Below, piece by piece: positions 33,621-42,134 of a stretch of DNA of 64,000 nucleotides. The stretch is from Alphaproteobacteria bacterium (GTDB taxonomy: Bacteria; Pseudomonadota; Alphaproteobacteria; Micavibrionales; Micavibrionaceae), in NCBI GenBank assembly GCA_016125135.1, contig WGMJ01000009.1, positions 1 through 64,000 of the forward strand, given 5' to 3'. Position 1 is the first letter of the stretch. Every line of letters starts with the position of its first letter. A model generated the notes under the pieces. The model was given only the letters and a program-made list of their open reading frames with translations. It made no database searches and was not told the origin of the DNA. A program made the translations under genes and the position numbers.

Positions 33621-34259
33621 ATGAATAAAGACTTTGCACATAAAACCGCCCAGATACTAATTGAAACAAAATCCGTACTTTTTAATGCGGAGCAGCCTTT
33701 TATTTTCCGCTCGGGCCGCAAAAGCCCCGTCTATGTTGACTGTCGACGTCTGATTTCGTTTGCGGAGGAGCGCAGTATTTTAATGGACATGGCTGCAGAA
33801 ACATTGAAAGACCTGCCGGTTGATTGCTTCGCAGGCGGTGAAACAGCCGGTATTGCCTATGCAGCCCTGATAGCCGAGCGTTTGAACAAGCCGATGGTGT
33901 ATGTCCGCAAAGAGCCGAAAGGTTATGGCCGCCAGGCACAGATTGAAGGCGCGCTGACAGAAGATAAAAAACCACGCACCATTCTCGTTGAAGATTTGCA
34001 AACTGATGGCGGTAGCAAAAAAACCTTTATCGATGCATTGCGTAAAGCCGATTGTGTCGTTGACCACACGTTCGTTATTTTCCATTACGGCATTTACCCG
34101 CAATCACTCGAAACAATGAAATCCCTCGGCGTAAGTCTGAACGCACTTGCCGACTGGTGGGAAGTGCTGGAGACTGCCAAGAAGGGTAATTATTTCGACA
34201 CCAAAACATTGGGCGTTGTTGAAAATTATTTGAACGCACCGGAAAGCTGGGCCGCCTGA
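33621..34259 (+). CDS. pyrE: Orotate phosphoribosyltransferase
   Basis: PyrE joins orotate and PRPP to give orotidine 5'-phosphate in pyrimidine synthesis. The 212-residue protein has FIFRSGRKSPVYVDCRRL, GGETAGIAYAALIAERL, VRKEPKGYGRQAQIEG (the flexible loop Lys region) and the PRPP motif TILVEDLQTDGGSK. Its C-terminal extension (ADWWEVLETAKKGNYFD) is of the alphaproteobacterial type. It overlaps the NAD kinase gene by one base (TGATG), implying translational coupling. Confidence 0.95.
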   Translation: MNKDFAHKTAQILIETKSVLFNAEQPFIFRSGRKSPVYVDCRRLISFAEERSILMDMAAETLKDLPVDCFAGGETAGIAYAALIAERLNKPMVYVRKEPKGYGRQAQIEGALTEDKKPRTILVEDLQTDGGSKKTFIDALRKADCVVDHTFVIFHYGIYPQSLETMKSLGVSLNALADWWEVLETAKKGNYFDTKTLGVVENYLNAPESWAA

Positions 34260-35020
34260 TGAAACTTTATCTCTCCGTTTCGCCGCGCAAGGAAGCACAA
34301 GAATATGCTGAAACGCTGAAAAAGCATTTCAGCATTGTTGAAGCACAAGATGCTGATTATATCCTTGCCGTAGGGGGGGATGGCCGCCTTTTACATACAC
34401 TGCAGGAAACAATAGATATTGATAAGCCGGTTTTTGGGGTCGGCTTGGGTCATGTATGTTTTTTGATGAATAAGAATTACGGCATTGATACGCTGGCACA
34501 GACGCTCGAAAATGCCGAAGTAAAAAACGTTTACCCGCTGAGCATGGAAGCAACGATGCAGGACGGACAAAAACATACGGCGTTCGCCTTTAATGAAGTA
34601 TCTTTGCGGCGCGAAAAATCGCAACTTGCCCATATAAAGATTTCGGTTGATGATAAAGTCCGTATGGAATCTCTGGAGGGCGATGGTGTAATGGTTGCAA
34701 CACCCTTTGGCAGCACGGCCTATAATCTTTCTGCCCATGGCCCCATTATTCCGCTCGGACAATCCATACTTGCATTGACTCCCATCTGCGCGTTCCGTCC
34801 GCGCCGCTGGCAGGGAGCATTGCTACCCCACACCGCAACTATCCGTTTTGATATTCATGAACCGGAATTTCGTCCCGTTGTTGCATCTGCTGACAATCTG
34901 GAATTTCCGTCAGTCAGCTCTGTTCTGGTACAACAATCAGATATCTGCAAACGCGTTTTATTTGATTCAGCACATAGCTGGGATGAACGTATCTTGCGTG
35001 AGCAATTTGCGCCAAGTTAA
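34259..35020 (+). CDS. nadK: NAD kinase
   Basis: NadK phosphorylates NAD to NADP. The 253-residue product has the GGDG motif in ILAVGGDGRLLHTL, GLGHVCFLMN (the usual NxGxxGFL region, somewhat changed), FNEVSLRREKSQ and EGDGVMVATPFGSTAYNLSAHGPI. It is short but complete. Coupled to pyrE by a one-base overlap; its final four bases overlap the convergent gene at 35017. With pntAB-pntB it forms part of the NADP supply visible in this window. Confidence 0.94.
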   Translation: MKLYLSVSPRKEAQEYAETLKKHFSIVEAQDADYILAVGGDGRLLHTLQETIDIDKPVFGVGLGHVCFLMNKNYGIDTLAQTLENAEVKNVYPLSMEATMQDGQKHTAFAFNEVSLRREKSQLAHIKISVDDKVRMESLEGDGVMVATPFGSTAYNLSAHGPIIPLGQSILALTPICAFRPRRWQGALLPHTATIRFDIHEPEFRPVVASADNLEFPSVSSVLVQQSDICKRVLFDSAHSWDERILREQFAPS

Positions 35021-35715
35021 TGCGCAAACCGGCCATTCGGGCATTTGGCCTGCACACTTTCATATTCGTTGATGTTATCGACTTGCTGCTGGCGTAATTT
35101 ACGCTCGGCTTCCATACGCTGCACGAGCGCATTAAAGATATTCACCGATTCTGTATTGATGTGTTGCGCATAAGCATCTTTTTGTGCAGTCGGGAACGGC
35201 CCGTACAAAGGCTTTTGTTGTAAAAGACGGAAATATTCCTGCCCCATCAACTGTGCATAGGCATTTACAAGCTGGCGGTCAACTTCCACATGCTTGTTTT
35301 CGTGCTCCATAATAGCCTTATGCTCACATGTGCCACGCGGATATTCACTGGCGATATAAATAAGGGGGGATATTTTTATTCCTACTGAAATTTCAGAAAT
35401 CCACATACAAGTCTGATCTGTATTCGGGTTGGAAATGATTCCGTAGCTGGCGTTCTGTTTTGTTTCGATCCCGCCCTTCATCAATCCGCCCACATCGGTA
35501 ATCACATTGCTGCCGTAGGGGTTCTCGGTATCGATTTTAAATGTATCGAGTTGCTTTTTTGATTGCGCGAAATCGTAACGCACAGTTTCTGTTGTTGGCA
35601 CAACATTAATGCGTGGTGCCACATTGGCCCTGCACCATGAGCTATCCGCTGTTTGGGCAAAAGCCGCTGTGTGAAAAAAAATGGTTGTAAGAAAGAGAAA
35701 AAGGGCAGAGCGCAT
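35017..35715 (-). CDS. Exported protein with an HExxH motif, possible metallopeptidase
   Basis: The 232-residue product has a signal peptide (ALFLFLTTIFFHTAAFA) and a domain in which KAIMEHENKHVEVDRQLV carries an HExxH zinc-protease motif followed by an acidic residue. This looks like a small gluzincin-type domain. Three other Cys (SSWCRAN, QTCMWIS, RGTCEHK) could form disulfides in the periplasm, and a further Cys lies near the end. I do not recognise a named family with certainty. It is monocistronic, convergent with nadK by a four-base overlap. Confidence 0.65.
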   Translation of the reverse strand: MRSALFLFLTTIFFHTAAFAQTADSSWCRANVAPRINVVPTTETVRYDFAQSKKQLDTFKIDTENPYGSNVITDVGGLMKGGIETKQNASYGIISNPNTDQTCMWISEISVGIKISPLIYIASEYPRGTCEHKAIMEHENKHVEVDRQLVNAYAQLMGQEYFRLLQQKPLYGPFPTAQKDAYAQHINTESVNIFNALVQRMEAERKLRQQQVDNINEYESVQAKCPNGRFAH

Positions 35716-35802
35716 CTCCTCAGACTAGCGAAAAATGATTAAAGAAGAATAGCTTATTGTCCGTTTTAAATATGTAAATAGTAATAATTTTTCATATTTT
35801 GG

Positions 35803-35828
35803 TTGACCTCTGTAAACTCAATTTTGTA
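35803..35828 (+). promoter_or_regulatory. Promoter-like element, copy 2 of TTGAC-N12-AATTTTGTA
   Basis: Same pattern and spacing as at 32759-32784. TTGACC would be the -35 and TTGTAA or TGTAAC the -10. The start codon at 35841 is 12 bases after the element, so the transcript would have almost no leader. Confidence 0.45.
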
Positions 35829-35840
35829 ACGTGCCCCTAA

Positions 35841-36659
35841 ATGGCGCTAATAGAGACACAAATTCCCCCGCAGGGCCCTTTAAGATGCCTGGCGGATATG
35901 CAATTCCCCCCCGTAGGGGAAAGAACGGTTTCGTCTGGCAAAACTACACTGGCCGGAAAACTAAAAAATGCCTTTACCGCGGCTGCGCGGACAACAGGAC
36001 GATTACTGAATGCCGCCGCATGTGCCGGCGTGGTTGGCGGCGGCGGCTACCTTATGACTGAATTCGCAGGGCTGGATAATTTTATTTATTTTGCCGGTGC
36101 TGGCGCCTTCTTTTTTACATCGCATATTGTGGGCTTTGCCAAGGCTGCTGTCGGTGGATCGCTGAACCCCATCAAACATTCTCTCGAGTTTGCAAGCGAT
36201 AGTAACGTGCGACCAGCAACCGTTATTGCAGGCCTCTTTGCGACCATAGCACTTCTTACAACCGCCTCCCATGCAGAGAGGATTTCGACAGAACAAGCGG
36301 CACGTAATACCGCCCGTCAGGAAGCAATCATTAAAAACGAAGAAAGACTCATAGAGCTTACACAAAGCAACTCACAGGACCTTCCTCGGCAAGAAGAGGT
36401 AGCTTTGCTTGACGAACCCGCTGCGTTAGAAACGGCAGAATTAACTGCACAACCAACTCTACCGGTTGGAGTTGAAATTTCACCAAGAATCAGTCAACAA
36501 ACCGCCATCGTTACGCCTCAAACTGACTGGCAGCGCCCTATAATTTTATTCTCCGAAACGATCGAAGCGGCGCCGGAACCAGAAGAAATGCCCGAACCCT
36601 TCATCATTAACTGGCCACCGCTGGGCGCAGCCCCCCAACAATTGCACCCTGTACAATAA
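35841..36659 (+). CDS. Unknown membrane protein with long Pro/Glu-rich tail
   Basis: The 272-residue protein is not recognised. After a polar start of about 45 residues come a Gly-rich hydrophobic stretch and likely membrane helices (about 55-72, 80-100 and 128-142), then a charged helix (about 145-180, RISTEQAARNTARQEAIIKNEERLIEL) and a long acidic, Pro-rich tail with no clear structure. No motif for catalysis was seen. It stands alone between the HExxH gene (divergent) and yggT. Confidence 0.6.
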   Translation: MALIETQIPPQGPLRCLADMQFPPVGERTVSSGKTTLAGKLKNAFTAAARTTGRLLNAAACAGVVGGGGYLMTEFAGLDNFIYFAGAGAFFFTSHIVGFAKAAVGGSLNPIKHSLEFASDSNVRPATVIAGLFATIALLTTASHAERISTEQAARNTARQEAIIKNEERLIELTQSNSQDLPRQEEVALLDEPAALETAELTAQPTLPVGVEISPRISQQTAIVTPQTDWQRPIILFSETIEAAPEPEEMPEPFIINWPPLGAAPQQLHPVQ

Positions 36660-36716
36660 TCACTTGGCCCACCGCCCGCTTGGTGCTATTTTAAGGGCAG
36701 TTTTAAGGAGATCCCC

Positions 36717-36995
36717 ATGGGCTTTATTGCAGAACTTCTGGTCCTCGCCATCAACATCTACATGACTGTCATTATTTTACAGGTCATTGTGCATTGGCTT
36801 GTCGTTTTTGAAGTATTCAATGCCTCTTCACCACAGGCACAAAACCTGATTGGCCTACTGAACAGGCTAACCGACCCCGTTATGAAGCCCGTGCAAAAAT
36901 TCGTGCCACCGATTGCCGGCATCGATATTACGCCCATTGTGGTGATCATCGGCCTTGAGCTGCTGAAATATATTATTGTAGCAATTCTTGCCTGA
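36717..36995 (+). CDS. YggT family membrane protein
   Basis: The 92-residue protein has two membrane helices (about residues 5-28 and 68-90) and the YggT-type middle LIGLLNRLTDPVMKPVQKFVPPIAGIDITPIVVIIGLE. The family is linked to osmotic tolerance and to division-associated loci in other bacteria, but the molecular role is not established. A strong ribosome site (AAGGAG) precedes the ATG. folD follows 14 bases later, so the two are likely co-transcribed, a neighbourhood seen in other Alphaproteobacteria. Confidence 0.92.
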   Translation: MGFIAELLVLAINIYMTVIILQVIVHWLVVFEVFNASSPQAQNLIGLLNRLTDPVMKPVQKFVPPIAGIDITPIVVIIGLELLKYIIVAILA

Positions 36996-37009
36996 CCTCT
37001 GCTTGAAGG

Positions 37010-37849
37010 ATGTGTGCCGCAACGATTATTGACGGAAAATCTATTGCCAAAGAATTACGCGGTAAAATAAAAGAACGCGTTGCAGCGCTTGCTATCAAAC
37101 CCTGCCTTGCTGCTATTCTGGTGGGGGACGATCCCTCCTCCCATATATATGTCCGTAACAAGGTAAAGGCCTGCGAAGAAGCAGGGTTGCAAAGCGTTCT
37201 GAAGCTATTGCCCGCAGACACACAGCCCGCCGCACTTTCAACCCTTATTGATACGCTAAATGCCGACAAAAACGTGCACGGCATATTGTTACAGCTCCCT
37301 TTGCCTGCCCATTTAACCGCGAATGATTTTATCCAGCGTATACACCCCGCAAAAGACGTTGACGGGCTGAACTACACCAATATCGGCAAGCTGGTAGCGG
37401 GGCTGGATACAATGACGCCCTGTACGCCACAGGGCGTTCTAATGTTGCTTCAAAAAACACTTGGCGCGCTGGAAGGCAAGCATGCGGTTATTATTGGACG
37501 CTCTTTGCTGTTCGGCAAACCAATGGCGCAGTTGCTGCTGCAACAAAATTGCACTGTCACACATTGCCACTCGAAAACAAAAGACCTGCCCACTTTGTGC
37601 CGTGCAGCCGATATACTGATTGCCGCGACCGGCCAACCGAAAATGGTCGAGGCCAGCTGGATAAAACCGGACGCCTGCGTGATCGACGTTGGCATCACCC
37701 GCCTTGAAAACGGGGGCATTTCTGGGGATGTTGATTTTAATGCGGTACAGGCCGTTGCGAAATTTATTACGCCCGTCCCAGGGGGCGTTGGGCCCATGAC
37801 GATCGCCTGCCTGCTGGCCAATACGCTGAAAGCCGCGGAAAACTGCTAA
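37010..37849 (+). CDS. folD: Methylenetetrahydrofolate dehydrogenase/cyclohydrolase
   Basis: Bifunctional one-carbon enzyme converting methylene-THF to formyl-THF with NADP. The 279-residue product contains AAILVGDDPSSHIYVRNKVKAC (catalytic Lys and Tyr), GILLQLPLPAH, HPAKDVDGLN, the PCTPQG motif, VIIGRSLLFGKPMAQLL (cofactor site) and PVPGGVGPMTIACLL. All key motifs are intact and length is normal. It follows yggT. Confidence 0.97.
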   Translation: MCAATIIDGKSIAKELRGKIKERVAALAIKPCLAAILVGDDPSSHIYVRNKVKACEEAGLQSVLKLLPADTQPAALSTLIDTLNADKNVHGILLQLPLPAHLTANDFIQRIHPAKDVDGLNYTNIGKLVAGLDTMTPCTPQGVLMLLQKTLGALEGKHAVIIGRSLLFGKPMAQLLLQQNCTVTHCHSKTKDLPTLCRAADILIAATGQPKMVEASWIKPDACVIDVGITRLENGGISGDVDFNAVQAVAKFITPVPGGVGPMTIACLLANTLKAAENC

Positions 37850-38064
37850 ATTCTCTAACCGCTTGAAAAATATAATAAATATTCTCAATAGTTGCGAGAT
37901 ATCGATATATAAAATTACCTGTATTTTCCATAAAATATAAACCTCCTTCTGCGATATTAGTATGAACAAAAGGGCTGCGCTCGCGGGAACGGCGTATTCC
38001 TTCCAGGTAAAAATACCGGACAAACAAGTAATAGATGAACCAAGTGTGTGGGAAGTGATTGAGT

Positions 38065-38850
38065 ATGGGTGCGCAAGCATCATTTGAACAGGCGCGAAGA
38101 CCTGACATGAGTTTGATTACTCAGCAGGTCGAGCAATTTCTAAGCGGCTTTGGAGAAGGCGCTGACCGCTTCATGGCAGAAATCATGGGGATGATCGGCG
38201 TCGATATTTCCGCAGGCGGTGATTTCAGCCTTGCAAGCATGCAAAGAATTGCCGGCACCCTTCTCGAACGCCTGAGAATCGATGCGGGTGATAATAGCCC
38301 GTTTAGCCTTGGCCGCGCAGTGCGCGAAGAAGCCCGTCGCCGCGGCGAAGGGGACCTTGCGGACAATGCGCAAGAGGCCTTTCAAGATATTATTCAGAAG
38401 AATGTTAGTGATATTAGTGCCGCCACTCAGTTGTCAATAAATATTAACCGTGATGACCCTTACGAAGCTGCACGATGGTATGGGGTAGCCGATGACCTTC
38501 GCGATGATAATTTTGAAAGACGCTTTGCCGATGAGGCTGCCCATGCTCGCCACATAGAAGCTCGCCACGACTATGCCGACTTATTTACCCAGTTTTTACG
38601 AGGCGAAATCGATCAGGGCCAATTAAATGAGGGCGCTCGAGAAATCAATTCCCGTGGTCCGGAAGGTGAAGCAGCCACTCAGGATGTAAGGGCTCTAGCC
38701 ACAAGACATGGCATTGATATAGAAACCGCGTTTACAGAGGTACCTCTTGTTGCTGATGAGGAACCGCCAAGGACCCTGACTGCAGAAAACGGGGTTGCCG
38801 CCCCCCCTGTTGTCGGGACAGGAAATTACGATATGGCCAGCTTGGGATAG
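38065..38850 (+). CDS. Unknown soluble acidic protein, 261 residues
   Basis: The protein is not recognised. The ATG at 38065 is used, with GGAAG about nine bases before it; a TTG two codons earlier is possible. It is hydrophilic and largely helical, rich in Ala, Glu, Asp and Arg, with no signal peptide or membrane helix. A Gly-rich segment (FGEGADRFMAEIMGMIGVDISAGGDFSL) lies near the start, and the end is loosely structured. A 215-base AT-rich gap without further recognised features precedes it. Its convergent neighbour at 38860 is also unknown. Confidence 0.55.
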   Translation: MGAQASFEQARRPDMSLITQQVEQFLSGFGEGADRFMAEIMGMIGVDISAGGDFSLASMQRIAGTLLERLRIDAGDNSPFSLGRAVREEARRRGEGDLADNAQEAFQDIIQKNVSDISAATQLSININRDDPYEAARWYGVADDLRDDNFERRFADEAAHARHIEARHDYADLFTQFLRGEIDQGQLNEGAREINSRGPEGEAATQDVRALATRHGIDIETAFTEVPLVADEEPPRTLTAENGVAAPPVVGTGNYDMASLG

Positions 38851-38859
38851 CTAATTGCA

Positions 38860-39573
38860 CTAGAACGTTGACGGTGTCCGATCTAGAGCTGCAACAGTAA
38901 TCGGAACATTACGGCCATCAGCATAGTTAACTCCCGTTGTCATGGCGGTAGTTCTACCTGTGGCAATTTCAGTAACACCAATAAAATAAACATTAGATGC
39001 AGATCTGGCATCGTCTCCAATCATAGGTTTAACAGCAACCCATATTAATGAAGGACCACCCCCCAATGCACCGTCTTCAATACGACCCACATTGCGCATT
39101 CTATACCCATTTCTTTCAATCTCTGCGACAACTCTTGTCATACATGTAGCAGCTGATGGATCACGGCAAGAGTCTTCATATTGTATAATAGGTATCTGAA
39201 GCAAACTTGCTGGACTATCCATAAAGCTTCTTAAAGGCACAGCCGAGCTAATACGACTCGTTTGCGGATCAAAAATAACCAACTCAAGAGCCCCCGATTC
39301 GTTACACTGTATTGCCATGCCGCCAACTCTATCCGAAGCCACAGTATCCCGACCGATATCGCCTATCAACGCACCTGACTGGTCGACAAAAACCTGCCCC
39401 TGAAAAGCAACTTGATTTCTTTCAACGGGCCCTTGACGTCCTGCGGGGCTAAGGTAACAGCCGTTAAAATTATTGCTAACACTCGCAGGCTGAACGGTTA
39501 CTTCTTGTGAGCAAGCGGCGGTTGGGAAAGCTGCGGCGGCGGCCATGGCAGCAGAGACAAGAAAACGTTTCAT
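38860..39573 (-). CDS. Unknown exported protein, possible lipoprotein
   Basis: The ATG at 39573 gives 237 residues with a signal peptide of Ala-rich type ending TAACSQ, which could be a lipoprotein site although the -3 residue is not ideal. The mature part has beta-rich character with four or more Cys (GCYLSP, IQCNES, DSCRDP, ATCMTR) suited to disulfides. No enzyme motif was recognised. A CCGGAG ribosome site lies eight bases upstream, preceded by a well-spaced promoter. Confidence 0.6.
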   Translation of the reverse strand: MKRFLVSAAMAAAAAFPTAACSQEVTVQPASVSNNFNGCYLSPAGRQGPVERNQVAFQGQVFVDQSGALIGDIGRDTVASDRVGGMAIQCNESGALELVIFDPQTSRISSAVPLRSFMDSPASLLQIPIIQYEDSCRDPSAATCMTRVVAEIERNGYRMRNVGRIEDGALGGGPSLIWVAVKPMIGDDARSASNVYFIGVTEIATGRTTAMTTGVNYADGRNVPITVAALDRTPSTF

Positions 39574-39603
39574 AAAACACACTCCGGTTTTTTAACTGGT
39601 TGA

Positions 39604-39632
39604 AATATATAGAAAATAGACTGGGATTTCAA
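39604..39632 (-). promoter_or_regulatory. Predicted promoter of the exported protein gene
   Basis: Minus strand TTGAAA (39627-39632) and TATATT (39604-39609) with a 17-base spacer, close to the sigma-70 consensus, about 30 bases before the ATG at 39573. Confidence 0.6.
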
Positions 39633-39731
39633 CGCAGAATTGTATTCACAGGGTCAATTTATATGAAAAATACCAATGAAAGCAATAAAATTGCGCAAAA
39701 TGGTGCCGTATTAATAATTTTCATAAATATG

Positions 39732-39760
39732 TTGACGTATTTCACACCCTTCTTTAGGGT
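39732..39760 (+). promoter_or_regulatory. Predicted promoter of the 196-residue membrane protein gene
   Basis: TTGACG (39732-39737) and TAGGGT (39755-39760) with a 17-base spacer, 33 bases before the ATG at 39794. The -10 is weak. Confidence 0.4.
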
Positions 39761-39793
39761 TCCGCTGTAACCCGAAAACTATGGATTAGAAGA

Positions 39794-40384
39794 ATGAGCG
39801 AAACAATAGAAGCCCTGCAAGAAGATGTAAGAAAAGCGAAAAATGGCATTTTCAAAAACCGTCTCTCTTATATTGGCGGAGCGCTCGCACTTGTTTTCTG
39901 CGCCCACGTGTTCCCCGAATACGCGGTAGAGCGTGATGAAAGCCTAGCTTCACTGATTATCGAAGGTCAGGAGACAGCGGCACAAAATTTCGACCACCGC
40001 ATGCGTATTATCAGTGGTGAAGGCAGCCGAGACCTGCAACCGCATGATTTTTATATCACACATGATGCTCATATGCTTGATTGCGTGCGTCATTCAGCAC
40101 AGCTGACTTACGATGAGGGTAATTACCGTCTTTCAGGTGTACCATTGGATTTACAAGAAGTCCGCGCCTGCTATATAGAGGCGCGCGGCCAAGCTAATCT
40201 TGAAGACAACGAAGCTGTTGTACATGATATGTATACGCAGCATGTCGCGGCCAATATTGCAATGAGTTTACTTGCATTTGTCTTTTTCGCTGGCGGTATA
40301 GGCCTTGCACGCGGTGGCCGTCGCGAAGAAGTGCTCGCCCAAGAAAAACTGAAACAGGCACAAAAGCAACAACCCGCACCCTGA
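39794..40384 (+). CDS. Unknown two-helix membrane protein with paired cysteines
   Basis: The 196-residue product has a short charged start, a membrane helix (about residues 24-42), a periplasmic loop of about 110 residues with two Cys (DCVRHS and ACYIEARG), a second helix (about 152-172) and a Gln/Lys-rich tail. The topology matches the smaller protein at 33160. No family was recognised. Only two bases separate its stop from that of the convergent permease gene. Confidence 0.6.
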   Translation: MSETIEALQEDVRKAKNGIFKNRLSYIGGALALVFCAHVFPEYAVERDESLASLIIEGQETAAQNFDHRMRIISGEGSRDLQPHDFYITHDAHMLDCVRHSAQLTYDEGNYRLSGVPLDLQEVRACYIEARGQANLEDNEAVVHDMYTQHVAANIAMSLLAFVFFAGGIGLARGGRREEVLAQEKLKQAQKQQPAP

Positions 40385-40386
40385 TA

Positions 40387-41100
40387 TTATTTTAATAAAA
40401 ACACAACGCCGACCGACATAAGCCCTATTGTCATGGCGCGGCGGAACAGTGTTTCCGGCAGGCCCAAATGAATAAAATAGCCGGCTATAACGGCTGCGAT
40501 AATGGGTATGGCCGTCCACCAATACTCGATAATGGTTTTTACGGCCTCGCCACCTTGGAAAATCCCCTCCTGCGCGATGCGCCATATATTTGCCAGCACA
40601 AAAAATACAGCCATGGACGCGCGCAGTTCTGTCTTGCCGGCAAAATTTTCACGGTAGCCCATAAGCACAAATGGCCCGCCCGTTGTGAAGACTCCGTGAA
40701 TAAACCCGCCCATCATGACAAACGCCTTGCCAATAAAGTGGTGCAAAACAAGCTGTGGGAAAAAGATGCCCTGCACACCATAGAGAATAAGAAAAACAGC
40801 AAATACCTTTAAAAGCGTTCCGCTACCTAGTTGACCCATCATCAGCGTGCCTACAATAAGGCCCGGCAATGTGAGTAGCATAAGAATGCCAATATGTTTC
40901 CACGCAATATGCCGCCATGACTGAATAATAATTGTGAGGCTGGCGACCAGCGCCATATAAATAGAAATAACTATCAGGAATTTGAAATCAAAAAAGAAGC
41001 CGCCAGCACCTAAAAAAATGACTGTACCGCCAAAGCCGAAAATACTTTCAAGAAAGTAGGCAATAAAAGCAAGCGCATTCAATATAAAGAGAGCAGCCAT
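40387..41100 (-). CDS. TauE/SafE-family permease
   Basis: The 237-residue protein has about eight membrane helices and the pattern of the TauE/SafE family (sulfite or other organosulfonate/anion exporters): FGFGGTVIFLGAGGFFFDF near the start, LLTLPGLIVGTLMMGQLGSG in the middle, and the repeat half GAFVMMGGFIHGVFTTGGPFVLMG-like around residues 125-150. The substrate cannot be read from the sequence. It is followed on the same strand by nothing close; upstream lies the amidinotransferase-fold gene, 20 bases away. Confidence 0.85.
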   Translation of the reverse strand: MAALFILNALAFIAYFLESIFGFGGTVIFLGAGGFFFDFKFLIVISIYMALVASLTIIIQSWRHIAWKHIGILMLLTLPGLIVGTLMMGQLGSGTLLKVFAVFLILYGVQGIFFPQLVLHHFIGKAFVMMGGFIHGVFTTGGPFVLMGYRENFAGKTELRASMAVFFVLANIWRIAQEGIFQGGEAVKTIIEYWWTAIPIIAAVIAGYFIHLGLPETLFRRAMTIGLMSVGVVFLLK

Positions 41101-41120
41101 AGGCAGAGCTTACAGCAATA

Positions 41121-42077
41121 TCAGATTCTTTCCAGCGTTAAACAATGCGTACGACCCTTGCGCACTTCAAATGACGGCAGGCCATAGTGCGCAGCTGTTA
41201 TTGTTTGGTATCCACGTTCGACCAGTTCAGGCGTTTCGATATCGGCAACGATATTCCTGCCCGAAAAATTGAGGTTGGCCGCGCCGTTCAAAGCGTTGAC
41301 ACGGTCGATCTCGATAATGTTATCCCGTCCGATAATTTCCCTGATTGTATCAGCCGTTTTCTCGTCTGTAAGCGCGGGAGCAAATAGCAACTCTCCGCCC
41401 TCAAGCCGTTCTGAAAGCCCCATATCCATATGATAAATGGTCGGGATATCTATAGAGGAATTCTTAAGCGCTATTCTGTGGTCTTTGAGATAAACGGGAA
41501 CAATATTCCAGTCTATATCCTGCGTTTCTTTAATGAGCGGGAATGTATGTTCCTGCAGATTCTCAAGTTCCCATTCTTCGCTATCATACCCCCAGAAAAT
41601 AGTTTGCGTCTGCCGGTCAACTCTTACATTCCCTCCCTGCCACTGGGGTGAAAGCGTTTTAATAACATCATACCCTTCCCCCTCAAGAAAGGAATGAAAA
41701 GGCGCATAGCAACGCGGATGCGCGGATGCGCTGTGCGGTACATAGGCCTTATCTCCTAGAAGAATGGCGCGGTCCCGCGGGAATATCATTTGTTCTGTTG
41801 GTGTGCTGTCTTCGCTCTGCTCTATAATTGTTATCTCGGCTCCACAACGTTGAAGCGCATCATATACGGCAGTCCACTTCTGAAGCACACCTGCGGGATC
41901 ATAACGGGACGCACCGGGACGCAAATCCATAGCAGGGTTTGTCATGTAGACTTCGCGGGGCTTCGCACCATCTGTCAGGGGAATGGGCGTAAAAGGAATA
42001 GCAGGCCCGGCAAATGGCGGGAGGGCCACCTGCGTAAACAGGTCTTTTATAAGCGTACTGGATTGATTAACTGCCAT
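41121..42077 (-). CDS. Guanidino-modifying enzyme superfamily hydrolase (DDAH/arginine deiminase-like)
   Basis: The 318-residue protein shows the beta-propeller amidinotransferase/hydrolase pattern: IFPRDRAI (substrate-binding FxRD), WQGGNVRVD (the EGGD-like turn), YHMDMGL (catalytic His region) and GRTHCLTLERI with the catalytic Cys ten residues from the end. Relatives include dimethylarginine dimethylaminohydrolase, arginine deiminase and N-succinylarginine or arginine hydrolases; the exact substrate is open. A good promoter places the transcript start only a few bases before the ATG, so translation may be leaderless. It is downstream of icd on the same strand. Confidence 0.78.
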   Translation of the reverse strand: MAVNQSSTLIKDLFTQVALPPFAGPAIPFTPIPLTDGAKPREVYMTNPAMDLRPGASRYDPAGVLQKWTAVYDALQRCGAEITIIEQSEDSTPTEQMIFPRDRAILLGDKAYVPHSASAHPRCYAPFHSFLEGEGYDVIKTLSPQWQGGNVRVDRQTQTIFWGYDSEEWELENLQEHTFPLIKETQDIDWNIVPVYLKDHRIALKNSSIDIPTIYHMDMGLSERLEGGELLFAPALTDEKTADTIREIIGRDNIIEIDRVNALNGAANLNFSGRNIVADIETPELVERGYQTITAAHYGLPSFEVRKGRTHCLTLERI

Positions 42078-42087
42078 TTCGGGCTAG

Positions 42088-42116
42088 AAAATAGCAAAAT
42101 ATAATAATTATGTCAA
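42088..42116 (-). promoter_or_regulatory. Predicted promoter of the guanidino-enzyme gene
   Basis: Minus strand TTGACA (42111-42116) and TATTTT (42088-42093) with a 17-base spacer. The -35 sits in a 15-base sequence, AATTATGTCAATATA on the plus strand at 42106-42120, that is repeated exactly at 44200-44214. Confidence 0.6.
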
Positions 42117-42134
42117 TATATTATTGGGCTTTTA

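Noticed and set aside
32828-40384. Run of unknown genes as a prophage or genomic island
   Set aside because: No integrase, phage structural gene, attachment repeat or insertion sequence, and housekeeping genes (pyrE, nadK, yggT, folD) are interspersed.
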